Source: Blastocladiella emersonii ATCC 22665
Lineage: Eukaryota > Blastocladiomycota > Blastocladiomycetes > Blastocladiales > Blastocladiaceae
Direction of reading: 5' to 3'
DNA length: 64,000 nucleotides
NCBI GenBank assembly: GCA_025594325.1
Contig: JANHCV010000005.1
Coordinates: 833,501-897,500, forward strand
The notes below the pieces were generated by a model. The model worked only from the letters and a program-made list of their open reading frames with translations, had not been told where the DNA came from and ran no database searches. Positions 33,329-46,249 of this stretch are shown piece by piece (the stretch's first letter is position 1; the number at the start of each line of letters is the position of its first letter). The position numbers and the translations under genes were made by a program.

Positions 33329-34906
33329 TCATGCGCGCGGCGACGAGGTGTGCGTCTCGCGCAGCGCGTGCGACTCTTCGGCGAGGGCGACCGCCGACGT
33401 GCTCGTGAGCGTATCGTTGCTCCCGTGGTCAACGATCCCGCCGCCGCCTTCGCCGTCGCTACCCGACTCGGCGCGGGCGAGCGCACTCGCGGCCTCGCCG
33501 GCCTCGACGTAGCGGCGCAGGTACGGCACGGCCCACCCGCCAATGAACAGCTGGGTGGCGTGGTAGACGAGGAGCGGGAGCGAGTAGAGGCCGATATTCG
33601 GGTCGTTGCGGTAGACGATGCCGATGAGCGGGATCCCGAGCGACAGCGTCTTAGTGGACCCGCAGAAGACGATCGAGACCACGTCCTTGCGAGCGAACCG
33701 GAACACGCGCGCGACGACGAGGCACAGCAGCATCATGATCGGGTAGAAGACCCAGACGAGCCCGATCACGGCCAGGACCGCGCCCGCCGACACCTGCAGC
33801 TTGCCCGACGCGAACGTGTCGCTGAAGGTCGAGTAGACGAGCAGCAGCAGCATGCACGACGACACGGTCGAGAAGTTGACGCGGCGCGCGACCGCCGCCA
33901 CTACCGTTGGCGCGAACACGCGCGCGAGCTGGCCCAGGATCAGCGGGCCGATGACCGTGATGGGCATGTCGATCAGGATCGACACAAAGTTGATGGTGGT
34001 CCGCGCGCCGAGGTACAGGAGGAGCAGCAGCGGGGACACGACGATGCCCAGGATGTTGCCCAGCGTCGCGTTGATGAGCGACACGGCCTCGTTCCCGCGC
34101 GCCGCGTCCGTCATGATCACGTTGGACGAGATGGTCGTCGGCATCGACACGGCGACCACGAAGCCCGCGACTAGCGCGTCGTTGACCGACGTCAGCGACA
34201 TGAGCTTGGCCACGGCATAGCCGAGCGCGGGCGTCACGCCGAAACTGAGCGCCTGGATCACTGTTAGGGGGATGTGAGGTGGTTAGAGGAGGTGTGTGCG
34301 GTGTGAGCGGTGGTGCAGACGACGTACCGACGTGGGCGCGCCAGTGCGAAAAGGCCTGCTTGAGGACCTGGCTCTTGAGGCCGAGGCCCGACAGGAAGAA
34401 GACGACCATGACGGCGCCGTACTTGATCGTGTACTCGGCGTGAATGTAGCCGCCCTAGGTCGGTGCCGCGAGTCGTGAGCACGCCGCTCGCGAATGACGA
34501 GCAGAAGAGCAGCGAGTACCTTTTTGCCGACCTCGGGGATCAGGTACCCCAGGACGATAGCGCACACGACGCCGATGAGGAACCACTGGCGCAGGATCGC
34601 GGCCTTGACGGCGCCGAGGACGGCCATGACGCCGCGCTTGGGCGGTGGCCGGCTCGCGGCCGAGCGCATCGACGCGGCGGCGCCGCCGTTCGGGGTATCA
34701 GGTTTCCCATCAGCCGTCTCGCCGCCGGTGCCTGTCAGCGGCACGTCGTCGTCATCGTTGGCGGTGCGCGAGTCGCCGAGTTGGGACAGCTGCGGCACGG
34801 GCGGGCTATGCGGGGCCACGGGCGTGCTCCCGCTGAACAGCACCACGTCGTCTTCGTGGGCCCGCCTTCCCGCGGCAGAGGCGGGCGGCGGTTGCGAGTG
34901 GTTCAT
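33329..34906 (-). CDS. RCH1: SLC10A7/Rch1-like membrane transporter
   Basis: This is a polytopic protein of the bile-acid:sodium symporter-like group; fungal Rch1 and animal SLC10A7 limit cellular calcium uptake. Exons on minus are 34906-34520, 34454-34328 and 34260-33329 (481 aa). Introns are 65 nt (GTACTC, CCTAG) and 67 nt (GTACGT, TAACAG). About 100 disordered N-terminal residues are followed by about ten membrane segments. Family motifs include YIHAEYTIKYGAVMVVFFLSGLGLKS, VAVSMPTTISSNVIMT and FCGSTKTLSLGIPLIGIVYRND. The C-terminal tail is Gly/Ser-rich and acidic. Confidence 0.92.
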
Positions 34907-35243
34907 GGGCGAGGCAGCAGCTGAAGATCAATCACGGTCGGTCGGTTGCAGGGAGTCGTGGGAGCTAAGGTTGCATGCATGCATGGGGCGCGTCCGCGGA
35001 CAGGGCGATGAAGGAGAGGGGAGAGAGCGCGAACGACGCAGGGACATTTGAGCGGGAGGAGGGGGAGGGGCGGGGCGGGCGAGGCCGCGGGTGATCCCTG
35101 CCGCCGATGTGGCGCGCGGCCCCGCTTGTTGAACCGCCTCTCTCCCTGACCGTGGCCGAGCTGTAATGAAGCGCTGCGATGAAGCCGGCCGCGAGAGATT
35201 AAGCGGCGAGTGGAGTGGGAGCGGTCCCGGATCATCACGTAAG

Positions 35244-35275
35244 GGTCGGGCGGGGTCGGGCGGGGTCGGGCGGCA
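35244..35275 (+). repeat. G-rich tandem repeat, 10-bp unit GGTCGGGCGG
   Basis: Three head-to-tail copies give at least four runs of three or more G within about 30 bases, a G-quadruplex-capable arrangement on the plus strand. Confidence 0.7.
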
Positions 35276-35350
35276 GCGGCCGAGTCCAAGTCAGAGCTCG
35301 AGTCGGCGCGACGGGCGGATGAGCGCGTCGGCGTGGAGACAGCTGGGCGC

Positions 35351-35428
35351 CGTGACGCGTCTCCGTGGGAGCAGGGGGGCTAAGTCCCCCCTGGTGGGAG
35401 GCAGGAGACACTTTTGGCGCGTCACCTG
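35351..35428. repeat. Imperfect foldback with GTGACGCG arms
   Basis: Outer arms GTGACGCG / CGCGTCAC, middle arms TCTCC / GGAGA, and an inner near-palindrome AGGGGGGCTAAGTCCCCCCT (35373-35392) form a nested hairpin of about 78 bases, resembling a small foldback element. Confidence 0.5.
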
Positions 35429-36688
35429 ATATCTGACGCGTCTCGCAGCCCAAGTTGCAGCCTGTCTCGCAGCCTGTCTAGCAGCTCGCGTTGCTGGCTT
35501 GTCCGATGGTGGCCCTGTTCACTCATGGCTCGCTGCAACTGCAGCACCTAGCCGACAGAGTAGCAGGTGGTGCTGACCGAGCAGCGGTCGATGTCAGCAG
35601 AGTCGGAGGCGCGACCGACAGCCCGTAATACTCCGAGTCGCGCCTGGAGCGTGAGGGACGCGGCTGGCCGCAGCCGCACGCTGCACTCGGATCAAGAGCG
35701 GACAGGCGCTTTGAGCAGCTGACGATGACCTTCACATCTGAGCCTCAGCGACGCCCAATTGCTCCGACCAACGGCGCTCGCTGAGCGAGATCGACGCAGA
35801 GTGAGAACCTTCACCGCCCGTATCGACGTCGAGAGCGGCAGTTGAAACGAATGTCGCGCGTGAGCCGCTGTGATACGAGTCGGCCGTATCACCCGCTGAT
35901 CACCACCAAGCCTCGCTGCTGGCGTATCCGTCGCCGCGTGTCCACCACAATCGCACGCGACGGCATGACCAACGCGTGGCGAGCCTGATAGCCACTGCGA
36001 TTACATGCAGCCTGGGGCCAGATGGAAAGCGCCTCCCTCGCGACGTTTAGGGCAGGTCCTCATCGCCGCCGTCGCGTCGCGATGCGGGCCATGTAGGCCA
36101 TGCAGAGTGCGGACGGCGGCGACGACGACGTCACAGCGGCAGGGAGAGAGGAGGCGCAGCAGGTGGCACCTGCAGAGCGTGCAGGAAACGCGCCGCGCCT
36201 CACTTCGGAGCAGACCGGGTCCGTGTCTCCATCACCGCACGTGAAGGGCGCGTCCCGCTCGCCGCCGACGTCACCGCGCCGCGAACCCGCCGACTTCCAC
36301 GGCGATCGGCCGGCGCGTACGACGCGCGAAGAGGATCAGAAGATGGCCGAGGAGACGGTCAAGGGGTGGGAACCGAGGTGGGCGACACGGCGCGATGCGC
36401 GTGGTGAGGCAGCCGGGCCAATCTCGCTCGAGGGGGCAGGCGGGCGGGCGGGCAAGCGAGATCAGCGGCGGACGCGACGGGTGGGCGGCGCGGGCCATGT
36501 GCGTCAGAGTGAGGCAGGCGCGTCGAAGAACGCGCAGGAATGAGCGGCCCCAACAACGAGGTCGGGCGGAAAACAACCTTGTCTGACCGACGCGCTGGCC
36601 GGCAGGCAAGCCAGTTTGCTGCTGCACGCGCGTCGACCCGCTCCGAGCCCGCCCGCCCGCCTCTCCCCCCTCGCCGGCACCGGCGCCG

Positions 36689-36696
36689 TATAAATA
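36689..36696 (+). promoter_or_regulatory. TATA box of the GAPDH gene (TATAAATA)
   Basis: A consensus TATA box in otherwise GC-rich DNA, 72-79 bases upstream of the GAPDH ATG, as expected for a highly expressed fungal glycolytic gene. Confidence 0.75.
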
Positions 36697-36767
36697 CCGG
36701 CCCGCCCCCCGCACCCGCTCCTCGCTCCCTCGTGTGTCTGCTAGCAGGTCCTACAATCATCATCAAC

Positions 36768-38366
<1,599 letters not shown>

Positions 38367-39127
38367 GTCGAGTGCAACCCGTCGCTGTCGCTGTCGTCGT
38401 TGCTCTGTGGCGTGAGCGAGAGTTCCCTTCGTGTGTGTTGTTCTGTGTTCGGTTCATGTGTGGCCGCGTCTCTTGATCGAGTTCGGTCGGTATATATCAT
38501 CTTCGAAAGGCATCCTGCTCGTGTGCGCGTCTCCTCCCTCATCGCCGTCGCTGGCCCGCGTCAGGCACCGACAGGACCTGGTCCAAAGCCTTGCACATTC
38601 AGCGTTCATCGGAACGAGTCGGCGATCCTCGCTCACTGTGCGGCACTCCGACGTACGCTTGGCTCCGTAGCCTTGGTGGTATTGAATGAGTGAGATGTGA
38701 CGTCACAAGTCGGCGATCAGCGCGTCGACACGAACACGTCAGTGAGACGCGTCGCGAAATCACGTTTTTGTCTCCACCTAGCTGTGAGACGCGTCGGACC
38801 TCGCAAAACTCGGTGCAATGTTCACCCCGACCCTAGAGTGCCGTTCATGTCGAACTTGAGACAAAGATGTCTGACTGGAACAGCAGTTTTATGTTCGACT
38901 CAATGCTTGTCTTGTCTATCGTCGAGTCTCGTGCCTTCCGCACAACGAGCTTGTCGCACAGCGAGCGATGCCTTCTCGAGCGAGGATCGCCGACTCGTCA
39001 CGGCTTTAGACGGGCGAAAAATGGGTGGCAGGTGAGATGGGTGAGATGTATGAGGTATGGCCGTACAGATGGTTGGTTGGGGTGATGAGGGGAGGATGAA
39101 TGCGGGGTGGTATGGGTTCACAGCAGC
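38367..39127. other. Intergenic region 3' of GAPDH
   Basis: No gene seen. It contains a lone copy of the 19-bp motif (38746-38764) and a second GTGAGACGCGTCG 41 bp later. A short G/T-rich run with GGTGAGATG repeats lies near 39030-39060. Confidence 0.5.
38746..38764 (+). repeat. Lone copy of the 19-bp motif GACGCGTCGCGAAATCACG
   Basis: Identical to the copy upstream of F-box-like copy 3 (25650), but with no family gene beside it. Either a relic of a lost copy or a more general dispersed sequence. Confidence 0.5.
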
Positions 39128-40830
39128 TTAGCGGCGCATGCGCTTGTTGGCCGAGGGGCGCGCGTCCTGGTTCTCCTTGCGCGACTGGGCCTGCTGCTTG
39201 TTGATTCGCGCTGCCGTTGGCGTCGGCGCCTTGGCGGGAGCGGCCGCGGTCGTGGTCGACGAGCTCGATGAGTTGAGGAGGCGACTGCGGATGCCGTGGC
39301 TGACGGTGGGTGGGTGACCGGGCAAAAGCGAGGGCGTAATGATCGGGTCGAGGTACTGCCGTGGCTGCGGCGGCGGCGGGGCGCACTTGGTGTTGATGTA
39401 GAGGGTGCCGGGCGGCGCGACCTTGGGCATCTGGGCCGTCTTGACGACGAGCTTGGGGATGGGCGGCGCGAGCTGCTTACCCGACTCGGCCTCGACGTCT
39501 TTAACCACGCCGCGGAAGCGGTCCATGGCGGGGAGGACATCGGCCTGGAGGTACCCGTGGCGTTTGAACTTGATCGCGGTCTGGACGCGCCGCACCTTGC
39601 AGCCGATACAGTCGCACAGCCGGTCGTACCGAGGACCCATGGCGCCGATGGCGGGCAGGTTCTTGGCGGCGAGGCGCGTCTTGCACTCGTTGATGAACTG
39701 GGCGGGCATCTTGGGCTCGGCCTCGAGCACGTCGAACTCGGCCTGGTCGTCGATCAGGACAAACTCGAACCCGAGGTACGTCACTTTTTCGCACTGCGTC
39801 ATCTCGTCGACCGTCATGGCGAAGCCGCACGCCGCCTCGGCCTCGGCAAACGACGCGTACTTGGCCATGAGGACGCGTCGCGTCGCGCGCGACCAGCGGA
39901 CGCCAAAGTTGCCGTACACGGCGAGCCGAGGCACGGGCGTGGCCAGCGGCGGCGGCGTCACCTCGGGGCGGGCCGTGTACAGCTCGAGGGCCTTTTCGGC
40001 CACGCACACGAGCGCCGCGTCGGACCCGAGCTCGGTGTCGAGCCGCGTCGTGAAGTTGGCCTCGAACAGGCGGTGGACGTGCGAGAGCAGGACCGGCAGC
40101 GGGATGCTGCGCTTGCGCGCGCTGCACAGCCAGCACGCGAATCGACACTCGGTCTCGAGGAAGCGGCCCTCGTCGACCGTCATGAACTTGGAGACGAGCG
40201 AGCAGCCGAGCTCAAAGCAATCGGCCATGAGCGCGTCCTTGGACCGGCCGCACATGAAGCACGACTCGTTCTTGTCAAGCGACGTGAACGCGAGAACGTG
40301 CGGCACCTTGTCGTCGTTGATGCGGTCGGCCGCGGTGGGCGGCGCGAGAAGCTGCTGCGGCTGCGGGTGCTTGGCGGCGATGAGCGACACGAGGCGCCAA
40401 AAGTACGGGGGCGACATGTTGCCCTTGACCATGGCGCAGCCCTCGCAGCACGCCACGCAGTTGGATGCAGAGTACCCGCTGCACGGCAGCACGCGGTCGA
40501 CGCCGTGGGAAGCGTTCTCGGGCGGCGCGGCGAGGCAGTAGAAACAGTCCTTGCCGTACAGCGCGGCGAGGCGCTCGAGGTGGGCGAGGATCACCGGGCG
40601 ATCACTGTGGATCAGCGTCGCGCGAAGCCACACGCACACGGCGTCCGCGTCGCCGCCGAGCATGCCGGATCCGCGCACGTCGTCGAGAGCGTCTACCGAG
40701 GTGAGGGATGTGTGAGCGTCCGGACGTGCTTCTGTGGGACGTCAACGCGAAGTGTACCACCGAGTGTGGCCTCGAAATCCTGCATGTGCTGCGGCTGCTG
40801 CTGGTGGTGGTGCGTCGGCTGCGACTCCAT
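39128..40830 (-). CDS. Cysteine-rich HNH/treble-clef-like protein
   Basis: Exons on minus are 40830-40761 and 40692-39128 (544 aa). The 68-nt intron has donor GTGGTA and acceptor GGTAG. Exon 1 is a His/Gln-rich start (MESQPTHHHQQQ). Residues about 68-120 read CFYCLAA...HGVDRVLPCSGYSASNCVACCEGCAMVKGNMS. This follows the CxxC...(H)G-DR...GY...N-V-CC..C..-KG layout of HNH/treble-clef proteins seen in large DNA viruses and some eukaryotes. More paired cysteines follow (CFMCG, CWLCSARKR, CDCIGC), suggesting several zinc sites. The C-terminus is disordered, with Ser/Thr and Ala runs and a basic end (ANKRMRR). Whether it cuts nucleic acid is unknown: the canonical HNH histidine pair is not clear. 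A decayed relative lies at 43810-44500. Confidence 0.75.
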
Positions 40831-42595
40831 GTTGTTTGCGTTAAGGGAGCGTGGGTTTGATACGTTGCTAGTCGGATCGACAGTGGCGAAAGGGGGCGAA
40901 GGGAGCATGCGGTCCCGCGCGCTTTTCAGGCGTGGGACGCGTCGCGTCATGGGAATCCCACCTTTTTCGCGTCACGCCGCATCGGCGGACCGCCGCTGTT
41001 GACGGCCCCTCTGCGAAGCAAACCTTCCGACTTGTGCCATGAATTTCTATAGATCAACTTGCTGCATTGTGCCTTTGGGGTCGGCCCTGAGCTTTCTATC
41101 AGCACATTTCGCCTGCTTTCTTCAAACAGCTCGTGTCCGACTCGACTTGGGGCAGTTGCGCACCCGATACCTTCCAAGCCGCAGAGATGCGGGTAGCATG
41201 CTCCGCGCTCGGCAACGGTACGGTCTCACTTCGCGCCCGTCCCTGAGGGAGCGATCTAATCACGATTGTTCGACTTCTCAACCAGCCTCCTCTCCTCCTT
41301 CGCTACGAGCTTGCTTGACTCGTCCTACGGCTGGCGGACAAGACTATGACAATCGGCTGCGTCAACTTGCTGGTCGACTAAACAAAGCTCGCTCACTGGT
41401 CGTGCGACTAGACCGAATGGAAGTTTCCGCTCTTCTTCTTCGTCCAGTATTCGTTCACAACTGGCGCGATATGGGCTTGCCGCGTGACCAGGTCTCAGTA
41501 GAACCTTTCAATATCGCTGACGCAGCGAAACGTTCGGCATTTGTGCTACTGGCTTCTGTCACCTTCTCTGAGCTCCGTTGTCTCTACGAACAACGAGCTC
41601 AATCCATGATCCAGCGCGTGCACTGCTCTCCGACGCGTCGCCGCACCTGTAGGTGTTCCGCTTCTCCCCGCCGTCGCTTCGCAGCGGTTTCACGGTGTGG
41701 TGAATGGTCGTGCCGCGTGGTCCGGCGCGCGACGCGTCTCGCACTGTCTCGCACTGTCTCGCACTGGGTCACGTGGTCTCACCTACCCCGAACGCGTTCC
41801 CTTGCCTCGTCACCGCCGCCCGACGCGTCAACTCGGCCGCGGCCCTCGAACCGTCCTTTCTCCCCGCCTGCTCTCTACGAATCTCTTTTCGTGCAGCTCA
41901 GTCCGTGGCATCGGTCGGATCTCGATTGTTCACGCCTGTTCGTCGCTCAGATTCTGGACTAGACCTCTTGCAGTACCTTTCGATCCTCGGTCTCCCTCCA
42001 ACGGTTCTCGTGCCGCACTTGGATTTCGCTCCTCGCGGGTCAAAAGTCGAAAGGGATCGCGTTCCCCCTCGCCGCTGCGCTTTTTCTCAGCTGTAGCTTT
42101 AGCGAAGCTGAGTTTCTGTGGGAGCAATTGAAACCTATCAGGCACATCAACCTTGCTCTTGTGGTCACATGAGTGGCTCAGTGACCGTTTTCGATTTTCG
42201 TCGCGCGACGAGTCCCGTTGTTTTTCGCTTTCACTTCATTCCGACCCCTGCAACGTAAATCTGGACTGTGCTTTGCCTAGTCCCCAACAGTTCGAGGCTG
42301 TTCACTTCGAGGGGAGCGAGGTCCTGTGCAGCGGTTCCCGTGCGCAGGCGCGACGAGACGGACCTCGCTCGAAACTGACTGTTCAGCATCACGTGACCTG
42401 ACATCAATCCTGTCTGGCTGCATTTTCGCGCCCTCGGAAGCTCTCCCACTCCACGCCCGCTCGCTCGCGCTTGCCGCTGCTTGTCGACGCTCTTTGAGAC
42501 CTCCTGTGCTGACCAGCTCTTTACCCGCCACTCCTACCCCATGCAGCGCTTAATACTTCGCGATCCGGCGTCTGCCTGGCCGCCATGCCCCGCTC
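40831..42595. other. Lower-GC intergenic region
   Basis: No recognisable gene. A plus-strand open frame at 41039-41962 (307 codons) has a protein-like middle (RLNKARSLVVRLDRMEVSALLLRP) but rare-codon-rich ends and no family; it overlaps a dispersed repeat. A foldback lies at 40928-40977 (GGCGTGGGACGCG / CGCGTCACGCC arms). A triple TCTCGCACTG repeat lies near 41738-41770. Confidence 0.4.
41589..41697 (+). repeat. Dispersed repeat, copy A
   Basis: About 110 bp similar (roughly 80 percent by eye) to 53216-53325. Shared blocks are AACAACGAGCTC, ATCCATGATCCAGCGCG, CCGACGCGTCGCCGCA and CGGTTTCACGGT, in the same order and spacing. Confidence 0.7.
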
Positions 42596-43174
42596 ATGGC
42601 CGCGTGCACCACCCGCTCGCCGACTTCCACCTCGGCGTCCGTCAACGCGCCGTCGGGCGGCACCACGTCGGGCAGCACCACGTCCGGCAGCGCCACGACG
42701 CCGTCGGGACCCGCGGCGTCGGCCGTCGTCCAGGAGCTCGACATCAACCTGCAGGAGTGGGACGACGTCGGCAGCGAGTCCGACATGACCGTGGTTCCCG
42801 CGTCGTCGTCCGCCGTGACCAAGAACAAGAACATCACCAAGATCGTCGTCGACTCGGAGGCCGATGAGGAGGTCGACGCCGACGAGGAGGAGAGCGAGTG
42901 CGAGTCGGGCCCGTCGTCGTCGTCAAGCCGCGCGCGCAAGATGGCCACCAAGGCCAAGGGCCGCGACAAGAACAAGACGGTCAAGACCCCGCCGGCCTCG
43001 CCCGCCAAGCGTACCCGCACGTCGGCCGTCAAGGGCAAGTCCGGCGCTGCCGTCCCTGCCGCCCAAGACGACGACGAGGCCGACGACGACGACTCGGCGA
43101 CCCCGCCGGCCTCGCCGACCAAGCGCGCGCGTCGCGGTCCCGCCAAGGGCAAGGGCAAGGACCGCTCGGCCTGA
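42596..43174 (+). CDS. Acidic Ser-rich nuclear-type protein, unknown
   Basis: A 192-aa single exon. The N-terminus is Ser/Thr/Gly-rich with a GSTTSGSATT repeat. The middle is acidic (VVDSEADEEVDADEEESECES). The C-terminal third has two copies of TPPASP-x-KR-x-R (about residues 136-146 and 170-180), each a proline-directed phosphosite followed by a basic cluster. It ends KGKGKDRSA. This composition is typical of chromatin or nucleolar accessory proteins, but no domain is visible. Codon use matches host genes. The 42585 ATG is in another frame. Confidence 0.5.
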   Translation: MAACTTRSPTSTSASVNAPSGGTTSGSTTSGSATTPSGPAASAVVQELDINLQEWDDVGSESDMTVVPASSSAVTKNKNITKIVVDSEADEEVDADEEESECESGPSSSSSRARKMATKAKGRDKNKTVKTPPASPAKRTRTSAVKGKSGAAVPAAQDDDEADDDDSATPPASPTKRARRGPAKGKGKDRSA

Positions 43175-43382
43175 TCCTGATCCTGATCCTGTTCCTTCCT
43201 TCGTTTCTTTCGAAAATACTTCCGCTGTCTGATATATTCCAAACTCTTTTTCTTCCAACTGGTTACTACTCGAATTTGTGAGGTGCTCGTCGACTGGCGA
43301 GCTCAAAGAGTTTACCCCTGAACTCTGAGAACGCGTTTCAAAGACGCGTTGCGTCGGCGCTCGCGTTCGTGTTCTCACAACG

Positions 43383-43595
43383 ATGACCCTGAACAAGGTC
43401 ATTGCCGACTTCGGCGACCCCAAGCTCCCGCATCGTTTTCCTGCCCGGTACCCGTACATGGTCCTCTCTCGAGCGCGCAGGACCGAGGACATCCTCATCA
43501 TCCGGTTCAACAGTTGGGTTCTCGTGCAGAAGGCATTACAGCACGTGGCGAAGGACATGGAGCGACTGTCCCTGCTGAGCAGGATTGAGAATTGA
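43383..43595 (+). CDS. Small ORF, 70 aa, unknown
   Basis: It starts MTLNKVIADFGDPKLPHRFP and ends LLSRIEN, with balanced hydrophobic and charged composition and an amphipathic second half (VLVQKALQHVAKDMERLSLL). No family recognised. It may be a remnant exon. Confidence 0.25.
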   Translation: MTLNKVIADFGDPKLPHRFPARYPYMVLSRARRTEDILIIRFNSWVLVQKALQHVAKDMERLSLLSRIEN

Positions 43596-43809
43596 TAAAC
43601 TACATCACTTTCACCAACTGAAACAGTCTCAAGAAGCCAAGTAAAGCTACAGCTGAGACCCAAGTGTGTGCGCAGCACACACACCTAGTGGTCCCCTGTC
43701 TCGCTTTGCACCTCACCCAGGTGACCTGTCGGGACGACGTCACAAGTTGCCGTCTCATTCACAGATCCGGCTGTAGAGGGGTCTATTGGTGCCAAGAGCG
43801 GGTAGCTTA

Positions 43810-44500
43810 TTGTTCCCGCTGATGAAATCGTTCGTTGTCTTGCGATCGACCTCAAACGCGTCGAACTCGGCCTGGTCATTGATCAGGAAAAACTCGTAGC
43901 CGAGAGGTACGTGACCTTGTTGCACTCCATGGCCTCATCGATCGTCATGGCGAAGGCGCACTCCTTGTCGGCCTCGACTAGCAGCGTGTACTTGGTCGCA
44001 AGAACTCACTGCGTGGCGCGCGATCAGCAAATGCCTCACGTGCCGTACACAGCGGTCCGAGGCGTTGACGTGGCCGGTGGCGACGGCATATTGGAGCAAG
44101 CCTTATAAAGCTCCGGCGCTCGCTCGGCGGAACAAACGAGCGCCGCGTCGGACCCGAGGTCAGCGTCGATCCGCGCCGTGAATTTGGCCTTAAACAGGCG
44201 GTGGACGTGCGCGACGAGGATCGGCAGCGAGATATCACGCTTGCGCGCCCTGCACAACAAGCACGTAAACCGGCAATCGGTCTCGCGGAAGCGGCCCTCC
44301 CCGAACGTCATGAACTTGGAGACGAGCTAGACACCAAGCGTGGAGCAGTCGGCCGTGAGCGCGACCTTGGTCCAGCCGCACAAGAAGCACTTCTCGTTCT
44401 CGTTGAGCGACGTGAACGCGAGAACGTCCGGCACTTTTTCGTTGATATGGTCGGCCGTAGTGGGCAATGAGAGGACCTGTTGCGGACGATGGTGCTTGCC
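43810..44500 (-). pseudogene. Decayed copy of the HNH/treble-clef-like gene
   Basis: In the same orientation as the 39128-40830 gene and matching its middle third. Pieces include INEKVPDVLAFTSLNENEKCFLCG, LVSKFMTFGEGRFRETDCRFTCLLCRARKRD, HVHRLFKAKFTARIDADLGSDAALVC and, after further breaks, YEFFLINDQAEFDAFE. A stop lies at 44327 (TLGV then TAG), and several frame changes follow around 44036 and 43950. Neither end of the parent gene is present. Confidence 0.8.
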
Positions 44501-44913
44501 GGCGATGGTGGATCCTCCACCGTCTTGAACTGCCGCAGCGAGGGTGCCTCTGCCGAATTGAGGAGTTGCGGTCGTCTTGGTAAGTTGATTGGCAGCGACG
44601 ACAGTTTTTATGGCGCTTGATTTGCTATCGTCTACAGTGTGCGACCTTGTGCTTTTGGAAACGTGACAGGCGGACGCGCCGAACATCTGCACGTGATTTG
44701 CCGTCACACAGCCTTCGGCTGGCACCGGCGCAGGGCTTTGCCCTCTCGCCCTTGCCCAGACTTGCGCCGCGCACGCTCTCGCACTCCCTGACCAAATCGT
44801 GCAACTCGCCCGCCTCCCGGCATGCATGCGGACGCTTGCCGACCCTGCGCTCCGGGCACGGTGATGTTCAGGTTGCGCATGATGGCGAGGTCGATGAAAA
44901 TTTTTTTTTAAGG
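44501..44913. other. Spacer between HNH pseudogene and minisatellite
   Basis: No gene seen. It contains a GCAGGGCTTTGCCCTC palindrome-like sequence at about 44730-44745 and a T-run (T9) just before the minisatellite. Confidence 0.45.
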
Positions 44914-45815
44914 CGGCCAGCGTCGCTTCGTCGAGTTGATTATCAGCGCCGCTTTGTTGGGTTGAAGTTCAACGTCGCCTTGTTGTGTTGATGACCAGCG
45001 TCGATTGATGACCAGCGTCGACTTGTCGGGTCAATGATCAGCGCCGCCTTGTTGGGTTGACGATGAGCATCGCCTTGTTGCGTTGATGTCCAGCGTCGCC
45101 TTGTTCAGTTGGAGTTCAGCGTCGTCTTGTTGCGTTGAAGTTCAGCGTCGCCTTGTTGCGTCGAAGCTCAGCGTCACCTCGTTGCGTTGACGACCAGCGT
45201 TGTTGCATTGACGACCAGCGTCACCTCGTTGCGTTGTGATCAGCGTCGCCTTGTTGGGTCGTGATCAACGTCGCCTTGTTGCATTAATGATCAGCGTCAG
45301 CTCGTTGTGTCGATGACTAGCGCCGCCTTGTTGCGTTGATGGCGAGCGTCGCCTTGTTGCGTCGATGACCAGCGTCGCCTTGTTGCGTTGATGACCAGCG
45401 TCGCCTTGTTGCGTCGATGACCAGCGTCACCTTGTTGCGTCGATGACCAGCGTCACCTCGTTGCGTCAATGACAAGCGCCGCTTTGGTGAGTTGTTGGTC
45501 AGCGTCGCCTCGTTGAGTTCAAGTCCAACGCGTCCTTGTTGAGTTCGTGATCAGCAGCGCCTCGTTGCGTCAATGACCAGCGTCGCCTCGTTGCGTTGCG
45601 TTGATGATCAGCGTTGCCTTATTGGGTTGACAATCAGCGCCGCGTTGTGTCTACGACCAGCGTCACCTTGTTGAGTTCGTAATCAGCGTCGCCTTGTTGA
45701 GTTCGTAATCAGCGTCGCCTTGTTGCGTTCATGATCAGCGTTGCCTCGTTGCTTTCATGATCAGCGTTGCCTCGTTGCGTTGATTGCCAGCGTCGCCTCG
45801 TTCCGTCGCTGAGCG
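44914..45815 (+). repeat. Minisatellite, 26-bp unit, about 35 diverged copies
   Basis: About 900 bp of head-to-tail units whose core is CCAGCGTCRCCTTGTTGCG preceded by TYGATGA. Units vary (CAGCGCCGC, TTGAGTTCGTGAT and others), and the best-preserved consecutive copies are near 45350-45470. The unit length is not a multiple of three and no long frame is open, so it is non-coding. The plus strand is strongly G/T-rich. Confidence 0.9.
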
Positions 45816-46249
45816 ACGCCGCGCCACGCAACACTGATTGAAGAAGAGATCATGATCGAGTGCTGCGCTTGAGAGTCGACAAACAAACGAGTTGAGTTAG
45901 CTCAGACTACGCTGAAGTCGTCATAGCGAAACTATTGCGTTCCTGTCGAGATTCTGCCCCAACATATGGTTGCTCATCTCTATCGCGACACGATCAAGGC
46001 AAGGATCAGGGGCTGCGACTCAACTCAGCCGCGCTGCTGCTGCTGTTGCCGCATAACATGCTGCGCAGAGCGACAGTGACAAGGTAACACGTAAGGTGAA
46101 CCGCCAACTTGGCGCGGATGCGGCTAAAATCGCACAGCAACCAAGAAACGTCATTGACACATGAAGAAGCAACAACAGAGTACATATTTGTTGCGGGTTG
46201 ACTTTGATTCAGCGAGGGCGCGCGAGGGAGAAAGGGCGAGGGGACGCGT
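45816..46249. other. Spacer without recognisable gene
   Basis: AT-richer DNA after the minisatellite; only short open frames. Confidence 0.45.

Larger units (their letters stand above)
34907..36767. other. Long intergenic region upstream of GAPDH
   Basis: 1.86 kb without a convincing gene. It contains a G-rich 10-bp repeat (35244-35275), a GACGCGTC-flanked foldback (35351-35428), and a region of CTGTCTCGCAGC-type short repeats (35440-35500). The GAPDH promoter proper is the final few hundred bases, CT-rich with a TATA box. An open frame at 36100-36543 has no recognisable features and was left out. Confidence 0.5.

Noticed and set aside
44914-45815. CRISPR-like array
   Set aside because: Units are contiguous 26-mers with no spacers, in a eukaryotic sequence; a minisatellite explains it.
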